A stretch of 64,000 nucleotides of DNA from Megamerina dolium (taxonomy: Eukaryota; Arthropoda; Insecta; Diptera; Megamerinidae), in NCBI GenBank assembly GCA_963854835.1, contig OY978525.1:96639388-96703387 (forward strand). Direction: 5' to 3'. Below are positions 55,977 to 64,000 of this stretch, piece after piece. Under the pieces are notes generated by a model, which was not told where the DNA came from, searched no databases, and saw only the letters and a program-made list of their open reading frames with translations. A program made the translations under genes and the position numbers. Position 1 is the stretch's first letter. Every line of letters starts with the position of its first letter.

Positions 55977-56490
55977 GGTGCAACTCGAAAGTGTATCTGA
56001 AATAAAATATATAAACTAAATGACATTGCATCTAAAATTACTTGCAAGGAAGAGAAATTCCTATGACTCTACTAAATGTTCTTTATGGGATAATTTCTGT
56101 AAAACTATATAGCCGGCTCATTTGATTATGACAAAATGCACCACAGACGATCTTTCTTTTTTTTTTGTTTATTTTGAACTTTACTCACCAACTATACCAA
56201 AGCTATAATTTTTAGTTTGATTTTACAATAACTAATTCTTTGCAATCGCGAAAATTATCAAAATTAATGGTAGGATAAGCAATATGTTTAGTTAAAAAGT
56301 ATCAAGCAAAATTATAGACAAGCGAATTACCATACCATATCGCTGAATTGGAACTAAAAACATGTCACAGGGTGATGGTAATTATTATCAAATGTTATTT
56401 GGTCATTCACAATATAAACTATAGTACTCTTTCAAAATCTTTGCACATATAGTAAAGGGCTACATGCTTCTAACGACTTTAAAAAATTTA
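55977..56490. other. MAN1 upstream region
   Basis: AT-rich DNA directly 5' of the MAN1 start codon. A 5' UTR intron is possible but not proven. No promoter motif could be fixed. Confidence 0.35.
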
Positions 56491-56493
56491 TTA

Positions 56494-56999
56494 TAGCCTA
56501 GACAGAAGGCAGCGTTAACGAGTTAATCTGGATTAGCTCTACAGTTAATTGTCAAAATTAAAGAGGATTAGGGCAATTTTCGATTGCAACGCTGCTGAAA
56601 ATTAACAGCTGTTTTCTATTGTGAATTTTTTCTCGATGCAACTTACAAAATAATTAGTATGTTCGCTAACAAAAAAACTTTCAACAATTGTTAACAATTT
56701 TCGATAGGAAAAGAGTTGGTGGACAAATAAATCCAGCTGTCAATTGCGTATTCTGAATGTTAATTTACAAGTTTATGATAGTTTTCAGTTCGCGTACTTT
56801 TTGTATATTATCTCATATCGAGCATGACAGACGACAGAAATTGTAATGTAAGCAAGTAATAGCAATGTAAGTGAGTAATCCTAATAAAACAGCAATTAGC
56901 TGTTTACTTAACCCGCAATATTGCCGTCTGTCAGGTTAATATGTTATTCGGATTAAATGTGCTGTTAATCCGGATTAAGGCTGCCGTCTGTCTAGACTA
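56494..56999. mobile_element. TWA-target MITE (family 1), copy F
   Basis: 506-bp copy with diverged terminal inverted repeats (TAGCCTAGACAGAAGGCAGC at the left; the right end reads CTAGACTA instead of CTAGGCTA). It is flanked by TTA on the left and TAA on the right. It is the most diverged of the six copies, hence probably the oldest. Confidence 0.8.
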
Positions 57000-57553
57000 T
57001 AACGTAGAAAATCTGCGGTGATTCGGTTACTACTGCAAAATCGTGTCAGCTGTTTGGTGAGAACGAAACAATTTTGCCATTATATTCAATACAATTTATA
57101 TCAATATTTGCTCTTTTATATAATTACATATATTAAACATGCATGTGTGTCACAAATAGTTTGAGTTAAAAATAATTTTATTACAAAATGTTATATAAGA
57201 ACAAACATTTTTTGGTTAAAATTCTCTGCATGGCAATAATGAATGTTTCCTCTGAACACAACTGAAATACATAACAAAAGAAAAGTGGACGACGAAAAGT
57301 TCATTTTGACAATTTTGTTAAAAAAACATATATTTACTCATCCTCATTGCCATTAAAATTGTGTGCAGCACACAGCTAACAGCTGATTTTTACTTTAGCC
57401 TACGTTTTGGCTAATCGATAATTTTCTCCATTTACGTTACTTTACCTTACGATACCTCTTGGGTAATTGGACCATAAGGGTGCATGGAGCAAGTTTCAGC
57501 TTGATAGATATGAGTAAGATAGATAGAGTAAATATTTCAATATCTCCGAGACC
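57000..57553. other. intergenic, nothing recognised
   Basis: No feature is supported apart from AT-rich DNA. Confidence 0.35.
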
Positions 57554-57769
57554 ATGTCGAAGAAATTCGGCTATTCAATGAAGACGGACGGCGTCAGCAT
57601 ATTATTTTGCATGGCTAAACCTAAAGAGGTAGCAGTAACAACAACGCAGCGAAAGCGCAAGAAACAGCCAGCCGATTATGCTGCGGATTTGAGTAAAATA
57701 AGATATATGACACAAGATCGGTCTCGATTCCGGCCTCCGTCTCATTGTGGAGGAACACGGAATGGCTAG
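57554..57769 (+). other. short reading frame with possible TnpB/Fanzor-like segment
   Basis: A 71-codon frame starts MSKKFGYSMKTDGVSILFCM and continues AKPKEVAVTTTQRKRKKQPA. The pattern KF...TDGVSI.F...KPK recalls the segment before the nuclease core of eukaryotic TnpB (Fanzor/OrfB) proteins, where a 'TDG' strand precedes the first catalytic Asp. The core with the catalytic residues is absent, and nothing similar is seen around it. This is a guess from memory of the family, not a match I could run. Confidence 0.25.
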
Positions 57770-59246
57770 CCACTTAAGGTGCCTATTAGCAAGTACCAAC
57801 ACGTGGCAGGGCACCACACTAGGAAATTAAAGTTGCAACGTTGAATGTGTAAATATGTGTTGCTAAATTGCCGAACTCCAGACAGATAGTGCGATTAGTT
57901 AACACGGATAGCTCAATCCATATGTTATATGAGTAGCAAAGAGATAGCTATATATAATATAATATAGAAATATGATGACTAGTATGACTCTCATTTTTTG
58001 ACATACGTTCCGTTGAAAATCTAATTTCTACAGATTCTAACGTTACATTTTACCTACCAATCCGTTTAACTAATCGATCTATTAGTTTGTTCATGGTACT
58101 CGCATGCCAGTCCTCAAAGCATATTTCGAAAACTACTTCATTTGGGTGTCTAATAGATCTTTCATAATATTTCTCAAATTCAACTGTTTTTATGTGAAAA
58201 TATAAGTATCATTCGTTTCCATAAATTTTGCTTCTATGTTCTAAATATCAAGTGACAAGCAAAATTTGTATATACATATAAATTTGCGAAATTCTTAAAT
58301 TAATTGTAGCTTAATTATATAGACATATAAAATTTATATTTATAGTTTTTAAAAAATCATCAACCCCATAATAATGTTGTATTTTTCTTCAAAAATGAAA
58401 TATGCAATACAAATTACACACTTGTATATCAAATTATTTGGTCATTCACAATATGAACTAAAGTACTCTTTCAGTCTTTGCACATATAGTAGTAAAAGGC
58501 TAATGGCCTTGCTTCTAACCACTTAATAAGAAAATTTACCAAATTTTCATGAGACACAATAATAACAACAACAACAGCGACAACATACAGCTTCTTAAAC
58601 TTTCCCCTTCCGCACTAGGGGTGAATGACAGTCGACAGTTGAAATTTGTTTGCATGTAGTAAGTAATGTTCGCGGGGAAGCAAATGTGACTGTTTTGATT
58701 ATATACATGCACACATATGTACTTACATGTGTGAGTGAACCATAGCAAAAGGTAGCAAGCAACAGCCTTCCAACGGGTGTCGAGTCAAAGAACGTAATAT
58801 CTTCAAGGCTGCACAATTCACAGGTGAAGATAATGATTCGTCAGTGGGGTACTACTCTTTAGCCTTAACTACAATTCTTTCCTCTTTGCGAACATACAGG
58901 CAGACATTGCAATCGCTATATAGTGCAATAACAAATAAATAAATAAATAAATAAAGTGTATTTATTTATTTACTTTCATACGTATTCTCCTCTATATATG
59001 CGTAATTTCTGTATATATACATATATACTACAAACGTGCATACATACTATATAGACATGTGAACGAATACATACTATTTATATGTATATATAAGTGTATA
59101 TTCCACCCACCAATAAACTGCTTTAATGTTTTCTGAGTACATGGTGAAATTTCCACAGCGTGCGGCCGTTAAATAATAGGGCCTGAAATGGAAATGTAAG
59201 TGTGTACATAATTAATTCCCTATCTTTTGAGATTGGTTTACGACTG
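57770..59246. other. AT-rich intergenic DNA
   Basis: There is no supported gene. A short (AATA)n run lies at about 58932-58957. Confidence 0.4.
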
Positions 59247-59368
59247 AAATTTAGAAATATTGTAACAAACTCTAATGAATATATCATCCCAGTTAATGTG
59301 AGTTAATGTGTTAAATTTAGAAATATTGTAACAAACTCTAATGAATATATCATCCCAGTTAATGTGAG
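59247..59368 (+). repeat. 56-bp perfect tandem duplication, 66-bp period
   Basis: The segment AAATTTAGAAATATTGTAAC to CCCAGTTAATGTGAG occurs at 59247-59302 and again at 59313-59368 without any difference. The ten bases between the copies (TTAATGTGTT) partly repeat its end. The identity means a very recent event, or an assembly artefact. Confidence 0.9.
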
Positions 59369-59499
59369 ATGATATAATAATACTAAATAAAATTCTTTCG
59401 TAAAATATATGAAAGAAACTATTTGCCCATATTTGTCAATATTTGATGTCAATGTTCTTCTATGTTTTGCTCGGCCTTCAATGTTTTGATTCTATATTT

Positions 59500-59650
59500 C
59501 ACACTGTTGTTGTTGTTGTATAAGCAAAAATACGGAAATGCTTTGTTTTGTTACCGTACAAAGCATTTCCGTATTCTAATGAAGTGAATGGACGTTGGTC
59601 GACCACGTGGTCGAGTGCTTCCGGGACGTAGACCCGTCCATTCTTGGGAA
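59500..59650. repeat. hairpin repeat, copy 2
   Basis: A (TTG)n tail (about 59505-59519), then AATACGGAAATGCTTTGT (59529-59546), an 11-base loop and the exact inverse arm (59558-59575), followed by GTGGTCGAGTGCTTCCGGGA and CGTAGACCCGTCCATTCTTG. It is the inverse-oriented partner of the copy at 1763-1880; the arms are identical, and the loops match only after reverse-complementing. Confidence 0.75.
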
Positions 59651-62021
59651 TTTCACATATGAATTTTTGCAGCAATATATTGTATATCTTCGGTTCTGCC
59701 GAAGCAACATTATGATGATTTATTTGATGTGAAGCAGATTCGATTCGTCAGTTTTATTAGTTTATTAGACAGCAAGCATTGAGAATTCTTTGAGATTAAA
59801 CTTTCTATAACGAAAATCTTTTAATGAACTTGGGGAAAAAGAGAATATTGCCATTTGGAGTCGGTTTTGTCCATTGGAAAAATATTTCTATTCAAGTTAA
59901 TGGAGCTATTAATTCTAAATAAGTATGTGTGTAATGGGAAACATCTGAATTATTGAATTTTAATTATACCTACTAAAGTGAAGTAAAGATTAAAGTGACG
60001 ATTACTCAAAACGTATCGTATCATATCCAAATTGCCATATATTGTTACTATGATTCGTAGAATATCTATGGTACGATGGCTAATTGGAGCATGTATCTTA
60101 TTATGTTACATCATATCAGCTAATTTAATCCTAATATTCAGAATTCAGAATTCTAAATGTCTTACAGAAGCACTATTATAGAAGAAATATCTTAAAGAAC
60201 AAGAATATTTTTTATTTGGAGGTGTTAGCTTTATTATAGTTAAAACATCGTTTTCAAAAATTTTAATTTCGTGTAGTATGACGCCATTTTAACTGAAATA
60301 CAATTTATTTCTAATCGCAGCATGCATGGTTTTTCGTTTATGGATAATGGCGCCTCTGTTCTCAGAAGTTCTTCCCTGATATTAGTTTACAATACGTATG
60401 CATGCATACAAACAAAAAAATAGGTATCTGAATAGGCACACACATGCATTCTATTGTATATAGACGAATACAATGAAATACTACGATGTCGGACCATATG
60501 ATTGATATCGACAATACACTTTGAACAGCTGATTCAGAACGAACCAGCAAGCAAACGAACAGCTCTCATAACAAAATACAAAATCGTAATTACAACGTCG
60601 TGTATCTGCTGCGGCAACTGTGAGTTTGGAACAAATGTACACACATTTACATCGTAAAAATGGCAACAACATCAGTACAGAAAAATCATTTAGTCATGTT
60701 GTAGTTTAAGTTTGAGAGTGAGTGGTGCTGCTGGTGCTACTGCTGATGTTGTTGGCCAGTTAAAAACTAAATTAAAATCAAATAAACCTTACGATAATAA
60801 CAATATTGTCTGCGAAGTAGTTCCGCAGCAGCGTTCAACGGTGCGACGACTATGAGTGCATAAAAATTGTATAAAATTAAATTAAATATATACAATAATA
60901 TTTTATAAAAAATGAATTAATGAGGAAAAATATTGCCATATACAACACATGCATACAAAAGCATGTAAATATATATTATGTACATAAAATCGACGTATAT
61001 TAGTGTTGTTTGAATTTTGTATTGTAAAGTGCAGTACTGTTTATTAATTTTTACTCTGCGTATTTAATGAAAGCGCGTAATATTCTTCTCGGGCATGAGT
61101 GTACGTATTAATTAATTAATTAAGTATTTTTTTGTGTGTGTGTGTGTGTTAATTTTTAATATATGCATGTGCTTATTTGCATGCTGCAACTGGGAACACA
61201 CGTTCAACTGCACTGTGATCGCTACATAAAGAACGTGAGTTTTAGCGGAATATGCGAGAATACAGTTCACCTTGAATTTTTATCATGATGTCATTAGAAA
61301 TGGCAAATTCATTATTTATAACAGTTCTTACTGCCATTTTCAAATTGTTTTAAGACAAAATACGAATTTTCTTAAACGAATAAAAGTTGCAAAATCTAAA
61401 AAACTCGTCGTGCTATTGAAATGCAGCATGTAAAAAGAACCGAGAAACGAAGAAGTAGGTAGAAAATCGAAACGGAAAACGAAACAAGCATTCAAAAGCA
61501 ACAGTATCGAATCAAAAGCAAGCAAAATACAATAATCAGAAACGCATATGCGATATCGACAATGCGAATGACGTGTAAGGGGAATATATACATATATGTA
61601 TATATATTTGTTAGCTTATATACATACATAAGTATGTGAACTCTGTGCACGTTCATCTGTATATACGTATTGTAATAAATAGTACCTACCTAAATGATAC
61701 ATATTACTATATTTTAGTTGGTCTCTTTTTCGTATTTTCTCTCTTCTATAGTTACTTTAGTGATAATGCATTGTATATACATATATACCTGCATATAAAC
61801 TGTAATAATGCAATGCGCTACAACGAAATCAGGAAGACAGCAATACGCTTAGTGTTGACATCAACATGATCGGACCATTGTGGTATATTAACAATATCTA
61901 TGTTTCTACTATATAAATGCACACAAACATAGTCCATAATATATGAATATAAGTAAATAAATACTTTATAAACAATACATAGAATATACAATATACATAT
62001 AGTATATGTAGTATATTACTC
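59651..62021. other. AT-rich DNA, possibly promoter and 5' UTR of the next gene
   Basis: No protein-coding feature is supported. The region immediately upstream of 62022 could be 5' UTR or intron of the putative gene beginning there. Confidence 0.35.
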
Positions 62022-62252
62022 ATGCAAAGACACGAAGCTGAAGCTAACGACGACGTTTGTATCAACAACGACAACAACATCATCATCAGTAGCAACTACC
62101 ACTATAGCAGACTTAGTGTAGAAGATAATAACATGGAGGAATACGTTGTAATAGGCGGTCAACTGTGGGACGTCTCCAAAAATGAAAGAGTAGTATTTGG
62201 ATCAGAACGTGTCAGTCCAGACTCAAAAACTCCATATTCAGATGCAACCCAA
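62022..62252 (+). CDS. putative first coding exon of a gene leaving the window
   Basis: From ATG at 62022 the frame gives 77 residues ending in TPYSDATQ directly before a strong donor (CAA|GTGAGT at 62253). The amino terminus is Asn/Asp-rich with homopolymer-like runs (NNDNNIIISSNYHYSRLSVE), common in fly proteins. The second part (MEEYVVIGGQLWDVSKNERV, VFGSERVSPDSKTPYSD) has balanced, protein-like composition. In this very AT-rich neighbourhood such a frame stands out. I do not recognise the protein. A later in-frame ATG (before EEYVVIGG) is an alternative start. Confidence 0.5.
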
Positions 62253-62506
62253 GTGAGTAGTATACGTATATTAGTAGCAAAAAAAAAATCCCAATAGTAG
62301 GTATATTTGATTTTAATCTGATAATAATGCAATTTTTTATGTTTCATTAGTAATACTAGATGCTTTAAAGTTTTGATTTATTGATTTTGTAATTAGCCAT
62401 GTGTTCGCGTTGTTTTTATAGATAATTGCTCACTTATATATAAGTATGTAGGTACCTACATATACCTACATACATATATTATATGCATAGTCATAGTCAT
62501 ATGCAG

Positions 62507-62678
<172 letters not shown>

Positions 62679-63105
62679 AAGCAGATAGTGCATGTATCCT
62701 TACAAGGCACACAGGTGATCATGTCATCCATAGAACAATGAAATTGTGAAATAATAAATTTTAAAATGGCGAGCATGCAACCCCATCCATCTATACATCC
62801 ATATGTACATATTTATGTATATATTATATGTAATTATTGTATGTGCAATATTTATACATTTTAATTTAATATATTAATACCTACATATGTTCATATATAC
62901 ATGAATATGTATAACGCATTCATTCCACTGCTTAATAAGCGCAGCGTATAAATCAAATAATGTACAAATAATAATAATAATAATTCTGGTATATATTATT
63001 TGTAAAATGTAAACTTCTCATGCATATTTACATATGCATATACATATTATTTCTATACACAACAGCTATTTATTAATATGTACATAAAAACTTACATATA
63101 TGTTC

Positions 63106-63108
<3 letters not shown>
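62679..63108. other. AT-rich DNA
   Basis: Nothing recognised between the two TA microsatellites. Confidence 0.4.

Positions 63109-63182
<74 letters not shown>
63109..63182. repeat. (TA)n microsatellite
   Basis: 74 bp of uninterrupted TA. Confidence 0.95.
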
Positions 63183-63185
<3 letters not shown>

Positions 63186-64000
63186 ACGTATATTCATACA
63201 TACATATGTAGCAATTCCTTCCAAAGCATGTTTTCTGTACAACGTAATTTATTGCAACTCTTCGGTTATTATTATAATGAAATTTCTTACTCACCATGCA
63301 GCTATCATCCTGGCACATTAAAGCGTTTAGTACACATATGGCATGTCACACGTATGTACATACATATGAATATGTACACATATACTTTGACCATGTAAAT
63401 AGTATTTGTCAACGCATGTAGCTATATGCAGTTTCGAACACATCCACACATACACCTCTTAACTACAATAGACATTTTTCTGCGAAAACGCGAATTGTTT
63501 CAAATTCAAATAAAATACAAACTATGTACACTATTCATGGAAAGAAGACGGAGAAAGGTTTTTCATTTCTAAATACATAGATACACACATACATGCTCTT
63601 TTGAGGAAATGAAATGAAATGTGCTTGAAAATGCGAAAACGATTTAACAAGCAATACTAAATATATTAAGATCACATTGAAACGTCAGACAAATAGAAAT
63701 TTTAACAAATTTTTGTCAATGAAACTTGCAAAATTAAATTTGAAATTTATTACTTACAAAAACAATATACAATACATACGTATATGTATAATAATATCCA
63801 CTGGCGTAGCCAGGATTTTCTTATGAAAACATTTTTTTGTGATTTTACATTTTTATAACGAAAAATTGCCTTACGGTCGGTCAGGCTGACCTATTTATAC
63901 TCTGCGCACCTAGGAGCATATAAAACCCGTACCGCTCAGTGCGTCGATCCCATACAAAGCGTGGACAAAAAAGGATGGAGTGGTTGGATTTCAATAAAAT
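63183..64000. other. AT-rich DNA to the window edge
   Basis: No feature is supported. If the exon at 62022-62252 is real this is its first intron. Confidence 0.35.

Overview
This is a eukaryotic, AT-rich insect window, most likely from a higher fly of tephritid type. Introns have GT/AG borders, three genes have clear Drosophila counterparts (snama/RBBP6, twinstar/cofilin, MAN1), and the rest is crowded with insect mobile-element families. The tephritid placement is inferred from overall look; the dipteran placement is well supported. There are no bacterial operons, CRISPR arrays or phage genes.

Layout. 1-14.5 kb is a graveyard of LINE and Tc1/mariner fragments. 14.5-22.95 kb (minus strand) is snama/RBBP6: seven coding exons that I could join in frame, with a 6.4-kb intron full of repeats. 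24.6-31.0 kb (minus) is twinstar: three coding exons plus a probable Met-only first exon, separated by a 5.8-kb intron holding three copies of a TWA-target MITE, one copy of a second MITE and a tRNA-derived SINE with a perfect 12-bp target duplication. 32-43.6 kb holds a solo LTR, more MITEs and a SINE, and a complete Ty3/gypsy element (37404-43320, minus). That element has two 437-bp LTRs differing at two bases, full gag and pol, and a compact predicted -1 frameshift signal (GTTAAAC, 6-nt spacer, perfect 11-bp hairpin). It sits inside an older MITE.

43.8-49.8 kb is the most striking stretch: four different IS630-Tc1-mariner transposons lie head to tail on the plus strand, separated only by TA-rich microsatellite. 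Two have intact transposases and matching terminal inverted repeats. 49.9-50.9 kb is a decayed mariner on the minus strand.

51.6-53.1 kb (plus) is an unrecognised type II membrane/coiled-coil protein gene of six exons. It converges across a (TA)n tract on MAN1 (54.0-56.0 kb, minus, single coding exon). 56.5-64 kb is AT-rich with a MITE, a small TnpB/Fanzor-like reading-frame fragment (speculative), a 66-bp tandem duplication, a hairpin repeat also present near 1.8 kb, TA microsatellites, and a putative first coding exon of a plus-strand gene running off the window.

All coordinates and matches were read by eye; no database search was possible. Host genes and mobile elements show no functional coupling beyond the elements occupying their introns and flanks.
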